Numbered from the stretch's first letter, positions 31,347-41,048 are shown. The stretch is 43,602 bases of DNA from an uncultured Oscillospiraceae bacterium (GCA_900542375.1 UQNI01000009.1:1-43602); one strand, 5' to 3'. Program-made: numbers and translations. The notes: a model not told the origin generated them from the sequence alone.

Positions 31347-32223
31347 ACGTATTGTCCGTATCGGCAGTCGTGACAGCAAACTTGCCGTTATGCAAACAGA
31401 ACTGATGATACATGCGGTTACAAAATATCATCCTGAAATTCAGTTTGAACTGGTTACCATGAAAACAACAGGTGATATCATTTTAAATCAAACACTGGAT
31501 AAAATCGGCGGCAAAGGTCTGTTTGTGAAAGAACTTGATATAGCATTAGCTGAAGGTCGCATTGACTGCTGTGTCCACAGCCTGAAAGATATGCCTATGG
31601 AAGAAAACCCTGACTTTCCCATTACCGCACTTCCAAAACGAGGCGACCCCAGGGACGTATTGGTGTTACCCCAAATGCAGCACTTTGAAAATATAACTGC
31701 CCAAATAGGTTCCTCCAGCTTTCGCAGACAAATACAACTGAAAAAGCTGTTTCCTTCCTGCCATTGCTTGCCTGTACGAGGCAATATCATTACCAGATTG
31801 CAAAAACTGGATTGCGGAGAATTTTCTTCTTTGGTATTGGCAGGCGCAGGATTACAGCGTGTGGGATTATCTGAACGCATCAGCCGCTATTTTTCCACAG
31901 ACGAAATGATTCCTGCGGCAGGACAAGGTATTTTGGCTGTACAGAGCCGTAAGAATGAAGATGTTTCTTTTCTGTCTTGTATTCACAATAAAGAAAGCGA
32001 ATATGCTGCCTTAGCGGAACGTGCTTTTGTCCGTACATTAGACGGAGGTTGTTCCTCCCCCATTGCTGCATATGCACAGATACATGGAACAGAATTAAAG
32101 TTAACGGGATTATATGCAAAAGAACATCAATGGGAATATATAATTGATTCTGTCATAGGGAATACAGACAACGCTGTACAGCTTGGAGAACAGCTGGCAC
32201 AAACAATGAAAGGCAGGCTCTAA
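31339..32223 (+). CDS. hemC: Porphobilinogen deaminase (hydroxymethylbilane synthase)
   Basis: Polymerises four porphobilinogens. The 294-residue product has IGSRDSKLAVMQTELM, GGKGLFVKELD, the catalytic Asp84 in HSLKDMP, and Cys238 in LDGGCSSPIAAYA, which carries the dipyrromethane cofactor. GAGGAAGGAGG precedes the ATG inside the end of cbiJ-sirC. cobA-hemD follows 4 nt later. Confidence 0.96.
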   Translation: MNKRIVRIGSRDSKLAVMQTELMIHAVTKYHPEIQFELVTMKTTGDIILNQTLDKIGGKGLFVKELDIALAEGRIDCCVHSLKDMPMEENPDFPITALPKRGDPRDVLVLPQMQHFENITAQIGSSSFRRQIQLKKLFPSCHCLPVRGNIITRLQKLDCGEFSSLVLAGAGLQRVGLSERISRYFSTDEMIPAAGQGILAVQSRKNEDVSFLSCIHNKESEYAALAERAFVRTLDGGCSSPIAAYAQIHGTELKLTGLYAKEHQWEYIIDSVIGNTDNAVQLGEQLAQTMKGRL

Positions 32224-32227
32224 TCAT

Positions 32228-33730
32228 ATGAAACAAGGAAAAGTATGGTTGGTAGGCGCAGGTCCAGGAGATATGGGACTGTTAACGCTGAAAGGAAAAG
32301 AGGTATTGGAGCAGGCAGACGTTGTGTTATACGATAAACTGGTTGGAACAGGCATTTTAAATATGATTCCGGACTCTGCTCAAAAAATTAATGTAGGCAA
32401 ATGTGCAGGCAATCATACCATGCCGCAAGCAGAAATCAATCTGCTATTGTTAAGTGAAGCGCAAAAAGGAAATCATGTGGTTCGACTAAAAGGCGGAGAC
32501 CCCTTTTTGTTCGGCCGTGGCGGAGAGGAATTGGAATTACTGGAAAAACACCATATTCCCTTTGAAGTAGTTCCCGGCGTAACCTCTGCCGTTTCTGTTC
32601 CTGCTTATGCAGGTATTCCCGTTACTCACCGTAATTTTGCTTCTTCTGTCCATATCATCACAGGACATAAAAAAGCTGATGAAAACGATGCTTTGGATTT
32701 TACTGCCTTATCCCAACTGGAAGGTACGCTTGTATTTCTCATGGGAGTCAGTGCTCTTGACAATATTTGCAGTGGTTTGGTGCAAGCAGGAAAATCAACT
32801 GATACGCCTGCCGCAATTTTGGAACAAGGTACCACTGCTCATCAAAGGCGTATTGTTGCTGATTTAAAAACACTGCCTGAAAAAGCAAAGCAAGCAAATA
32901 TTCAAACACCGGCTATCATTGTAGTGGGAACTGTCTGCACCCTTGCAGAGCAGTTTGCATGGGCCGAAAAACGTCCTTTGGGACAAAGCCGCATCATTGT
33001 AACAAGACCGCGTCAGCTGATTTCCTCCTTTTCCAAAAAACTGCGTGATTTGGGCGCGGATGTCATAGAATTGCCTGCAATCCGAACAGAAGAAATTGCG
33101 GAAAACCCTGCATTGGACCATCAATTACAACATCTGCACCAAGTACACTGGCTGGTATTTACCAGTGCTGCCGGTGTAACTGTCTTTTTTCAGCGCTTAA
33201 AAGCGCAACACATAGATATTCGCACGTTAGCACATTTAAAATTTGCCGCTATCGGACGTGCGACTCAAAAGGCAATTGAAGCATACGGCATTTTTACTGA
33301 CTATATACCTGAGATATACCATGCAGAGGCGCTTGCGCAGGGACTTGTCAAACACGTAAAGCAAGGGGAAACCGTACTGCTGCCCCGAGCCATGGAAGGA
33401 ACCCCTTGTTTGACCGAAATACTGGAAAATCACAATATTTCTTATATTGATTTACCAGTCTATCGCACGGTTTATAAAACGCCTGTTCCCTGTTCTTTAG
33501 AGAATGTAGATGCCGTGGCATTTACAAGTGCGTCTACAGTGAGAGGATTTTGCAATGCCATGCAAAATCAATCGTTTACACATCTGCGTGCTTATTGTAT
33601 TGGAAATCAAACCGCCGATGAGGCTAAAAAATTCGGATTTGCAAATTGTATCATAGCAAAAGAAGCCGCTATTGACAGTCTTGTACAAATCATCGTAGAA
33701 ACTGAAACAGCAAAAAAGGAGCGTAACTGA
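32228..33730 (+). CDS. cobA/hemD: Fused uroporphyrinogen III C-methyltransferase and uroporphyrinogen III synthase
   Basis: Closes hydroxymethylbilane to uroporphyrinogen III and methylates it to precorrin-2. The 500-residue product has a CobA/SUMT domain (about 1-245) with VGAGPGDMGLLTLKG, the VRLKGGDPFLFGRGGEE block, GVTSAVSVPAYAGIPVTHR and SVHIITGH. It is followed by a HemD domain (about 255-500) starting RIIVTRPRQLISSFSKKL and containing FTSAAGVTVFF and FTSASTVRGF. This fusion is common in Firmicutes. It is coupled to hemB, which starts 1 nt after its stop. Confidence 0.95.
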   Translation: MKQGKVWLVGAGPGDMGLLTLKGKEVLEQADVVLYDKLVGTGILNMIPDSAQKINVGKCAGNHTMPQAEINLLLLSEAQKGNHVVRLKGGDPFLFGRGGEELELLEKHHIPFEVVPGVTSAVSVPAYAGIPVTHRNFASSVHIITGHKKADENDALDFTALSQLEGTLVFLMGVSALDNICSGLVQAGKSTDTPAAILEQGTTAHQRRIVADLKTLPEKAKQANIQTPAIIVVGTVCTLAEQFAWAEKRPLGQSRIIVTRPRQLISSFSKKLRDLGADVIELPAIRTEEIAENPALDHQLQHLHQVHWLVFTSAAGVTVFFQRLKAQHIDIRTLAHLKFAAIGRATQKAIEAYGIFTDYIPEIYHAEALAQGLVKHVKQGETVLLPRAMEGTPCLTEILENHNISYIDLPVYRTVYKTPVPCSLENVDAVAFTSASTVRGFCNAMQNQSFTHLRAYCIGNQTADEAKKFGFANCIIAKEAAIDSLVQIIVETETAKKERN

Positions 33731-33731
33731 T

Positions 33732-34715
33732 ATGGATTTATTGGAAAGAAGCCGACGTTTGAGAGGCACCCCTATATTGAGAGAACTGGTGCGTGAAACA
33801 CGCTGTTCCAAATCATCTCTGATTTATCCCATGTTTGTAAAAGAAGGAACCAATATCAAAGAAGAAATTCCTTCCATGCAGGGGCAATATCGTTATTCTC
33901 CTGATACCTTATTGTTTGAATTGGAACACCTTTCAAACATAGGTATTAGCAGTGTCATGTTGTTTGGCATTCCAAATCATAAAGATGCTTATGCTTCAGG
34001 CGCTTATGCGCAAGACGGTGTCATTCAAACCGCTTTACAGCTTGCAAAAAAAGAATTCCCAAACTTGTATTATATTACTGACGTTTGCTTATGCGAATAT
34101 ACCTCTCACGGTCATTGCGGAATGCTCTGCGGTGAAACCGTAGATAACGACAGCACCTTACCCGTACTGGCAAAAACAGCTTTGTCCCATGTACAAGCAG
34201 GCGCCGATATGGTAGCGCCTTCCGATATGATGGACGGACGTATTTTAGCACTGCGCCATGAGCTGGACAAACACGGCTATACCAACACGCCTATTATGTC
34301 TTATGCCGTAAAATACGCTTCTGCGTTCTACGGACCATTTCGTGACGCAGCAGGCTCCGCTCCTACATTCGGCGACAGAAAGACCTATCAGATGGATTAC
34401 CATAATAGAAAGGAAGCTCTCAAAAAAGCAGAACAGGACATTGCTCAAGGAGCTGACATCATTATGGTAAAACCGGCTATGTCTTACTTGGACATTGTGC
34501 GTGAGACAGCCAATCAATTCCATGTTCCTGTTGCCGCTTACAGTGTCAGCGGCGAATACGCTATGATTGAGGCTGCCGCAAATGCAGGTCTGGTAGACAG
34601 AGAGGCCATGATTTGCGAAACAGCCGTTGGCATTTATCGTGCAGGTGCAAATATTTTGATTTCTTACCATGCAAAAGAACTGGCAAAATTTATGGACGAA
34701 GGGAGAATTGGATGA
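33732..34715 (+). CDS. hemB: Porphobilinogen synthase (5-aminolevulinate dehydratase)
   Basis: Condenses two 5-aminolevulinates. The 327-residue product has the two Schiff-base lysines, Lys194 (YAVKYASAFYGPFRDA) and Lys247 (IMVKPAMSYLDIV). It also has the zinc-site cysteines 119, 121 and 129 in DVCLCEYTSHGHCG, so it is the zinc-dependent rather than magnesium-dependent form. AAAAAGGAG stands upstream in the end of cobA-hemD. Its stop overlaps the hemL start (ATGA). Confidence 0.97.
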   Translation: MDLLERSRRLRGTPILRELVRETRCSKSSLIYPMFVKEGTNIKEEIPSMQGQYRYSPDTLLFELEHLSNIGISSVMLFGIPNHKDAYASGAYAQDGVIQTALQLAKKEFPNLYYITDVCLCEYTSHGHCGMLCGETVDNDSTLPVLAKTALSHVQAGADMVAPSDMMDGRILALRHELDKHGYTNTPIMSYAVKYASAFYGPFRDAAGSAPTFGDRKTYQMDYHNRKEALKKAEQDIAQGADIIMVKPAMSYLDIVRETANQFHVPVAAYSVSGEYAMIEAAANAGLVDREAMICETAVGIYRAGANILISYHAKELAKFMDEGRIG

Positions 34716-35998
34716 TGACGCGTTCAGAACAACTATTTGCTTTGGCGCAGCAATTGATTCCCGGCGGTGTAAACAGTCCTGTACGCGCATTCGGCAGTGT
34801 GGGCGGTACTCCTCGTTTTATTCAGGAAGCAAAGGGCTCTTCCATAAAAGATGTGGACGGAAACCAATACATTGATTTTGTTGGCTCATGGGGACCAATG
34901 ATTTTAGGACACAATCATCCCGAGATATGCAACGCTGTGATAGAAACAGCAAAAAAAGGATTGAGCTTTGGCGCGGCAACGGAATTGGAAGTACAAATGG
35001 CTGATTTAATTACTTCTATCGTCCCGTCGATTGAAATGGTACGTATGGTAAATTCAGGAACGGAAGCAGTCATGAGCGCTGTTCGTGCCGCACGCGGTTA
35101 TACCCAAAAAGATAAAATCATCAAATTTGCAGGATGTTACCACGGTCATTCAGACGCTATGCTGGTAAAAGCAGGTTCCGGTGTGATGACAGCGGGAATT
35201 CCTGACAGTGCAGGTGTACCTGTAGGCTGTGCGCAGGATACGTTAACCGCAATTTATAACAATATCGACAGTGTTCGTGAATTATTTGAAGCACATCCCA
35301 ATGAAATTGCCGCTGTTATCATAGAACCTGTTGCGGCAAATATGGGCGTTGTATGTCCGCACGCTGACTTTTTACAACAGCTGCGCGCGCTATGTGACCA
35401 ATATCATTCCGTACTCATCTTTGATGAAGTGATTACAGGTTTCCGTTTGGGAATTGACGGTGCCCAAGGCTGGTTCCAAGTGACTCCTGACCTTACTACC
35501 TACGGAAAAATTATTGGCGCAGGCATGCCTGTGGGCGCATACGGAGGAAAACGTGAAATTATGGAGACCGTTTCCCCTGTCGGCCCTGTTTATCAGGCAG
35601 GTACATTAAGCGGCAATCCTGTTGCCATGGCGGCAGGTATCACCCAGCTCACCATATTAAAAGAAAACCCTCAAATATATCAACATATCAACCATCTGGG
35701 TGTTATATTGCGAGACGGTTTTCAGTCTATTTTAGAAGAAGCCGAGCTCCCCTTTACGGTAAACGGCATTGGCTCTTTAAACTGTTTGTTCTTTACAGAA
35801 CAATCGGTTAACGATTATGCGTCGGCAAAAACAGCAGACACTTCTCTGTATGCCAAATACTTTCAATATATGTTAAACCACGGTATTTATCTTGCTCCTG
35901 CTCAATTTGAGGCAATGTTTATTTCCAATGCTCACACAGAACAAGAAATCAATACTGTATTGTCCATTGCAAACGACTTTTTTCGCAATGAGATATAA
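34712..35998 (+). CDS. hemL: Glutamate-1-semialdehyde 2,1-aminomutase
   Basis: PLP enzyme making 5-aminolevulinate, the partner of HemA. The 428-residue product has PGGVNSPVRAFGSVGG at the start, VNSGTEAVMSAVRAARGYT, GCYHGHSDAMLVKAGSG, the PLP-contact IFDEVITGFR and Lys266 in YGKIIGAGMPVGAYGG. Two adjacent ATGs are possible; GGGAG is 6 nt from the first, which I use. Operon order hemC, cobA-hemD, hemB, hemL is typical of Clostridia, here embedded among cobalamin genes. Confidence 0.96.
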   Translation: MMTRSEQLFALAQQLIPGGVNSPVRAFGSVGGTPRFIQEAKGSSIKDVDGNQYIDFVGSWGPMILGHNHPEICNAVIETAKKGLSFGAATELEVQMADLITSIVPSIEMVRMVNSGTEAVMSAVRAARGYTQKDKIIKFAGCYHGHSDAMLVKAGSGVMTAGIPDSAGVPVGCAQDTLTAIYNNIDSVRELFEAHPNEIAAVIIEPVAANMGVVCPHADFLQQLRALCDQYHSVLIFDEVITGFRLGIDGAQGWFQVTPDLTTYGKIIGAGMPVGAYGGKREIMETVSPVGPVYQAGTLSGNPVAMAAGITQLTILKENPQIYQHINHLGVILRDGFQSILEEAELPFTVNGIGSLNCLFFTEQSVNDYASAKTADTSLYAKYFQYMLNHGIYLAPAQFEAMFISNAHTEQEINTVLSIANDFFRNEI

Positions 35999-36022
35999 CC
36001 CACAAACAGGAGGTTATCACGT

Positions 36023-37243
36023 ATGAAACAAATTACTTGTATCGGCATCGGTCTTGGCAATCCGGATACCCTTACCATTGCCGCGAAACACGCAATTGAA
36101 TCCTGCGATTTGCTCATTGGCGCCTCGCGGATGCTGGCTTGCTTTTCACATGTGACTTGCAGTACGTTTGCTTCCTGTAAAACAAATGAAATTTGTGATT
36201 ATATTTTACAGCATCCTGAATTTCAAAACATAGGTCTTTTATTTTCGGGCGATACAGGATTTTACAGCGGCGCCAAAGGTTTTACCAATGAATTCAAACA
36301 GCGGGAACAAGAAAAAGAATACGAAATAAAACACATCTGCGGAATCAGCAGTCTTTCTTATTTCTGTGCCAAACTGCAAATTCCCTGGGACGATATCGCA
36401 ATCATCAGCCTGCACGGAAGAGAAACTCCCTGGATTTCCACTGTGCGCACCAATCCAAAAACTTTTTTATTAACAGGCGGGGCTTATTCTGTGGAAAACA
36501 TCTGCAAAGAGCTTTGTTTATATCAAATGCAGGACGCAGTTGTTTCTGTAGGAAGCAATTTATCCTATGAAAACGAATCCATTGTCAGCGGCACCGCTGA
36601 AACTTTGGCAAAGCAGTCATTTCCTGCTTTAAGCGTAATGTTAATCGAACATACAAATTCACAGTCCAAAATTGTAACTCATGGTTTGCCTGACGAATCT
36701 TTTATTCGCGGCAATGTTCCCATGACCAAAAGCGAAGTACGCAGTATTTCTCTTTCCAAACTGCAATTGGAACCTCATGATATTGTGTACGACATTGGTG
36801 CCGGTACCGGTTCCGTTGCGGTTGAAATTGCACTGCAAATTCCACACGGCTGTGTATATGCGGTTGAAAAGAATCCTGAAGCACTTGCCCTGCTGGAGCA
36901 AAACAAAGCTCAATTGGGTGCTGACTGTATGAACATTGTCCGCGGCACAGCGCCTGACATCTGCAAAGAACTTCCCGCTCCCAATAAAGTATTCATAGGC
37001 GGCTCATCGGGCAATATGAAAGAGATTTTATCCTTACTTTTGGAAAAAAATCCTGATGTTCGCATTGTCATAACCGCTATTTCTATTGAAACATTAACAG
37101 AATCCATGACCTGTTGCAAAGAGTTGGAACTTCCTGTTTTGGATATTACACAAGCCTGCATCTCGAAAGCAAAACATATGGGCAGGTACCATATGATGAT
37201 GGGTCAAAATCCCGTTTACATCATAACCGCACAGCGCATATAA
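36023..37243 (+). CDS. cbiE/cbiT: Fused CbiE-CbiT cobalt-precorrin C5/C15 methyltransferase and decarboxylase
   Basis: The anaerobic counterpart of CobL. In the 406-residue product, residues 1 to about 205 are the tetrapyrrole methylase CbiE (GIGLGNPDTLTIAAKHAIE, LIGASRMLACF, LLFSGDTGFYSGA, HGRETPW). About 225-406 is CbiT, a class I methyltransferase with IPMTKSEVRSISLSKL-like PMTKSEVR, the SAM loop DIGAGTGSVAVEIA, VEKNPEAL and IGGSSGNMKEIL. AGGAGG lies before the ATG. Fusion is frequent in this family. cbiA follows 10 nt later. Confidence 0.95.
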   Translation: MKQITCIGIGLGNPDTLTIAAKHAIESCDLLIGASRMLACFSHVTCSTFASCKTNEICDYILQHPEFQNIGLLFSGDTGFYSGAKGFTNEFKQREQEKEYEIKHICGISSLSYFCAKLQIPWDDIAIISLHGRETPWISTVRTNPKTFLLTGGAYSVENICKELCLYQMQDAVVSVGSNLSYENESIVSGTAETLAKQSFPALSVMLIEHTNSQSKIVTHGLPDESFIRGNVPMTKSEVRSISLSKLQLEPHDIVYDIGAGTGSVAVEIALQIPHGCVYAVEKNPEALALLEQNKAQLGADCMNIVRGTAPDICKELPAPNKVFIGGSSGNMKEILSLLLEKNPDVRIVITAISIETLTESMTCCKELELPVLDITQACISKAKHMGRYHMMMGQNPVYIITAQRI

Positions 37244-37253
37244 GGAGGGCACC

Positions 37254-38630
37254 ATGCAGTTACCACGAATTTTATTCACAGCCCCTAGCAGTGCAAGCGG
37301 TAAAACCACCGTAACCTGCGGTATTTTACAAGCGCTTATCAACCGCGGACAATCCATTTCTTCCTTTAAATGCGGACCTGACTATGTGGATCCTATGTTT
37401 CACAGTAAAATCATTGGAACAAAAGCAAGAAATCTTGACCCTTTTATGATGGCAGAACCTGTTATGAAACATTTGCTTTGTAAAAACAGCCGTCATGCAG
37501 ATATTTCTGTCATAGAAGGCGTAATGGGTTATTACGATGGTCTTGGAGGCAACACCACTGACGCCAGCACCTATTCTGTTGCCAAGGCAACACAAACGCC
37601 TGTTGTATTGATTGTAAACGGCAAAGGCATGTCTACTTCCATAGTCCCTTTGATTCAAGGATTTTTACATTATAAAAAAGACAGTGCCATTAAGGGTGTT
37701 ATTTTAAACCAGATTTCACCCATGATGTACCCTCGTCTAAAAGCGCTGATTGAAGAGCAACTTCCTGTTACTGTATATGGTTATTTGCCATTTATGGAAG
37801 ATTGCGTCCTGGAAAACCGCCCTCTGGGGTTGATTCCCGCCGGCGAACTTCCTCAAATTCAAGCACAGCTTCAGCGATTAGCAAAACAAGCGGAAGAAAC
37901 CATTGACATAGACGGATTGCTTGCATTGGCAAATACCGCAAATAAAATCACAGACTCTCCTTTCCATTCCGCTTCTGTGATAACAAGCAAAGCACCTGTT
38001 AACATAGGAATTGCCAAAGACATCGCTTTTTGTTTCTATTATGAGGACAATTTGGAACTGCTTACAGAATTGGGAGCAAATTTGATACCATTTAGTCCCA
38101 TACACGACACTTCTCTTCCAAACAATTTGGACGGTTTGCTTTTGGGAGGAGGGTATGCCGATTTATACGCAAACGAGCTTTCACAAAATCAAACCATGCG
38201 TCAAAGTATTTATGACGCTGTGAAACACGGTATGCCCTGTATTGCAGAAGGCAGCGGATTTTCTTATTTGCATCAAACCATGAGCGATGATCAAGGAAAT
38301 CCCAAAACAATGGTAGGCATCTTTTCTGAACACATACAAACCGCCAAACGCTTACAAAACTTCGGATATTTTATGCTGACGGCAAATGAGAACACTCTTC
38401 TATTAAACCAAGGGGAACAACTGCCAATCCACGAATTTCATTACCAATACAGCAGTAATGACGGCAATGCATGCCTTGCTGTAAAACCAAACAGCAAAAA
38501 AGCGCATTCCTGTATTCATGCTTCCAACACGCTTTGGGCCGGATTTCCTCATCTGCATTTTTATGCAAACCCAATGATTGCGGAACGTTTTATGCAGGCT
38601 TGCCGTAACCATTCAACGAAACTTAAGTAA
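37254..38630 (+). CDS. cbiA: Cobyrinate a,c-diamide synthase lacking the glutaminase nucleophile
   Basis: ATP-dependent amidation of the a and c carboxylates of cobyrinate. The 458-residue product has the synthetase domain: P-loop APSSASGKTT (10-19), FKCGPDYVDPMFH (39-51) and VIEGVMGYYDG. Its C-terminal type 1 glutamine amidotransferase domain shows LLLGGGYADLYANEL and HEFHY (393-397). The usual AECGGF motif is AEGSGF here (331-336), so the expected catalytic Cys is Gly333. The closing PHLHFYANP region is kept. The frame is intact. Such a protein should depend on free ammonia or another glutaminase, unless another residue takes over. Its place between cbiE/T and cobT is normal. Confidence 0.92.
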   Translation: MQLPRILFTAPSSASGKTTVTCGILQALINRGQSISSFKCGPDYVDPMFHSKIIGTKARNLDPFMMAEPVMKHLLCKNSRHADISVIEGVMGYYDGLGGNTTDASTYSVAKATQTPVVLIVNGKGMSTSIVPLIQGFLHYKKDSAIKGVILNQISPMMYPRLKALIEEQLPVTVYGYLPFMEDCVLENRPLGLIPAGELPQIQAQLQRLAKQAEETIDIDGLLALANTANKITDSPFHSASVITSKAPVNIGIAKDIAFCFYYEDNLELLTELGANLIPFSPIHDTSLPNNLDGLLLGGGYADLYANELSQNQTMRQSIYDAVKHGMPCIAEGSGFSYLHQTMSDDQGNPKTMVGIFSEHIQTAKRLQNFGYFMLTANENTLLLNQGEQLPIHEFHYQYSSNDGNACLAVKPNSKKAHSCIHASNTLWAGFPHLHFYANPMIAERFMQACRNHSTKLK

Positions 38631-38643
38631 AGGAATCGCTTTT

Positions 38644-39705
38644 ATGAATCAATTACAAGTACAGCTGGAACAAATCCAACCTTTGCATCAGCCTTCCATG
38701 GATATGGCTGTCCGCCGTTGGAACAGCATTGCAAAGCCACTGAACAGCTTAGGTCTTTTAGAAAAAACAATCACACAAATTGCAGGAATCACGGAAAATC
38801 ATCACATTGATATTTCAAAACGCTGCGCTGTGATTCTTTGTGCTGACAACGGTGTAGTTGCAGAAGGAATTTCTCAGGTAGGCAGTGAAATTACCGCATT
38901 GGTTGCCCAAAGCCTTGCTGTCTCTCAAACCAGTGTAACCGTTATGGCAAAAGCTGCAAAGGCAGATGTGATTCCCGTTGACATTGGAATTGCGGCTGAC
39001 ATTTCCGTAAAAGGACTGCGCAGCAAAAAAATTGCATACGGCACACAAAATATGCTGCATACCCCTGCTATGACAAAAGAACAAACACTGCAGGCAATAC
39101 AAGTAGGCATTGACCTTGTTGCCGCATTAAAACAAGAAGGCTACCGCCTGATTGCCACAGGAGAAATGGGCATTGGCAATACGACCACCAGCAGTGCGAT
39201 TGCCAGTGTACTGCTAAAATCACCTGTGGAGAAGGTGACAGGAAAAGGCGCAGGCTTATCCTCAGACGGATTACGGCATAAAATAGACGTGATTGCGCAG
39301 ACAATCAAAAAACACAACCCCAATTGCAATGACCCAATTGATGTTCTCAGTAAGGTGGGAGGATTGGACATTGCAGGAATGACCGGCTTGTTTTTGGGCG
39401 GCGCTATTCACCGTGTACCTGTTGTGATAGACGGTTTTGTTTCAGGCGCGGCAGCTTTATTGGCAGTAAACATCTGCCCAAAGGTACAGCCTTATCTGAT
39501 TCCTTCTCATGTATCAAAAGAACCAGCGGCAGCTATGATTTTAGAAGCACTGCGGTTAAAACCTCTCATCAATTGTGAGTTATGTCTTGGAGAAGGAACA
39601 GGCGCTGTGGCAGTTTTTCCTCTTTTGGAAATGGCGGCAGATATCTACCAGACTATGAGTACCTTTGAACAATTCGACATGGAACCCTATCAACCTTTAA
39701 CTTAA
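38644..39705 (+). CDS. cobT: Nicotinate mononucleotide:base phosphoribosyltransferase
   Basis: Activates the lower-ligand base to its alpha-ribotide. The 353-residue product has LCADNGVVAEGISQ, the GEMGIGNTTTSSAIAS motif, GKGAGLSSDGL, GGLDIAGMTGLFLGGA, VVIDGFVSGAAALLA and the catalytic Glu in CLGEGTGAVAVFPL. The frame opens earlier, but the ATG used has AAAGGA upstream and the right N-terminus. No base-synthesis gene (bluB or bza) is in the window, so the natural lower ligand cannot be told. Confidence 0.96.
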   Translation: MNQLQVQLEQIQPLHQPSMDMAVRRWNSIAKPLNSLGLLEKTITQIAGITENHHIDISKRCAVILCADNGVVAEGISQVGSEITALVAQSLAVSQTSVTVMAKAAKADVIPVDIGIAADISVKGLRSKKIAYGTQNMLHTPAMTKEQTLQAIQVGIDLVAALKQEGYRLIATGEMGIGNTTTSSAIASVLLKSPVEKVTGKGAGLSSDGLRHKIDVIAQTIKKHNPNCNDPIDVLSKVGGLDIAGMTGLFLGGAIHRVPVVIDGFVSGAAALLAVNICPKVQPYLIPSHVSKEPAAAMILEALRLKPLINCELCLGEGTGAVAVFPLLEMAADIYQTMSTFEQFDMEPYQPLT

Positions 39706-39738
39706 TGATTTGATGCAACAACAGAAAGACGGTATATC

Positions 39739-40272
39739 ATGTTAACATTTATTTTTGGCGGCTCTGCCAGCGGAAAATCAGAATACGCGGAACAATATGC
39801 GGCTTCTTTGGCACATAACTGCAATGCGCCTCTTTTATATCTTGCCACTATGTGTGCAAACGATACAGAAAGCAAACAGCGCATTGAGCGCCATAGACGA
39901 ATGCGTGCGGACAAGTCCTTTCAAACCATGGAAGTGTCCAAAGAAATTGGCAGTATTGTTGTTGAGTCTGACAGCGTGGTGCTTCTGGAATGCTTGTCCA
40001 ATTTGTTGGCAAACGAGATGTTTTCAAGCAACACAACAGCCTATTCTGTATCCTCTTTATTACAGCAAATCAGACATCTGCAAGCACACTGTCAGCATTT
40101 AATTGTTGTATCCAATGAAATTTTCAGCGACGGTATCTGCTACGATTTATCTACCACGCAATATTTATCCGATTTAGGATATCTGCACCGAGAGTTGTGC
40201 CGCACTGCCAACGAAATTTATGAAGTGGTATGCGGTATTCCAATTTCTCATCGGAAAGGAGGAGTTATGTGA
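39739..40272 (+). CDS. cobU: Adenosylcobinamide kinase / guanylyltransferase
   Basis: Phosphorylates adenosylcobinamide and transfers GMP to it. The 177-residue product has the P-loop GGSASGKS (7-14), the RHRRMR block whose His52 corresponds to the guanylylated His46 of Salmonella CobU, and LLECLSNLLANEM. The late motif is less conserved than usual: VSNEIFSDGICYD replaces the common NEVGxGIVP. A shorter paralogue two genes downstream retains that late motif. Its stop overlaps the cobS start (GTGA). Confidence 0.92.
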   Translation: MLTFIFGGSASGKSEYAEQYAASLAHNCNAPLLYLATMCANDTESKQRIERHRRMRADKSFQTMEVSKEIGSIVVESDSVVLLECLSNLLANEMFSSNTTAYSVSSLLQQIRHLQAHCQHLIVVSNEIFSDGICYDLSTTQYLSDLGYLHRELCRTANEIYEVVCGIPISHRKGGVM

Positions 40273-41048
40273 GTTTATTGCGCTCTTTTTGCATTGCATT
40301 TGGGATGTATTCCAAAATTCCTATGCCAAAATTTGAGTGGAATCCAAAAGACATGCGATACACCATGTGCTTTTTTCCACTGATTAGCATTCCCATCGCA
40401 TTGCTTGTACTGCTTTGGTTTTATCTTTGTCAGTGGCTCCATATCCACTCCTTTCTGTTCGCTTGCATCCTTACCGCTATTCCTGTACTGGTAACAGGAG
40501 GTATCCATTTAGACGGTTACTGTGACACAGTCGACGCACTCAGTTCCCGTCAGCCAAGAGAAAAAAAGCTGGAAATTTTAAAAGACCCACATACAGGCTC
40601 ATTTGCAGTACTGTTTTGCTGTTTGTACTTCTTGTTATATGCAGGCTTTGCAACAGAAATTGCAGGAAATTTATACAGCGTCTTATTACTGATGTGCAGC
40701 TTTTTTCTTTCCCGCTGTATCAGCAGTTTTGCCGTAGTTACATTTCGCAGTGCCAAAAGCAGTGGATTACTGCACACATTCACAGACGCTGCACAAAAAC
40801 GTACTGTAGCCTGTACGATGATTGGCTATTTTAGCGTTGCAGCAACACTTTTGTTTATCATTGATTGGTTTGTCGCTTGCTTTGCTCTGGCTGGTGCATT
40901 GCTTTCATTTTTGTATGTACGCATTATGTGTTATCGCCAGTTTGGCGGCATTACGGGAGATATTGCAGGTTATTTGGTGCAGCTATGCGAACTGACTACC
41001 CTCATTGGCATCACTGCGGGCTTACTGATAGAAAGGACGGTATTTTAA
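40269..41048 (+). CDS. cobS: Adenosylcobinamide-GDP ribazoletransferase (cobalamin synthase)
   Basis: Membrane enzyme joining adenosylcobinamide-GDP and the alpha-ribotide to make adenosylcobalamin 5'-phosphate or adenosylcobalamin. The 259-residue product has about six to seven hydrophobic helices and the metal-binding GGIHLDGYCDTVDAL motif with DPHTGSFAV. A second acidic site, FGGITGDIAGYLVQ, follows near residue 230. The GTG start overlaps the cobU stop and has AGGAGG upstream; the frame itself opens earlier inside cobU. Confidence 0.94.
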   Translation: MSLLRSFCIAFGMYSKIPMPKFEWNPKDMRYTMCFFPLISIPIALLVLLWFYLCQWLHIHSFLFACILTAIPVLVTGGIHLDGYCDTVDALSSRQPREKKLEILKDPHTGSFAVLFCCLYFLLYAGFATEIAGNLYSVLLLMCSFFLSRCISSFAVVTFRSAKSSGLLHTFTDAAQKRTVACTMIGYFSVAATLLFIIDWFVACFALAGALLSFLYVRIMCYRQFGGITGDIAGYLVQLCELTTLIGITAGLLIERTVF

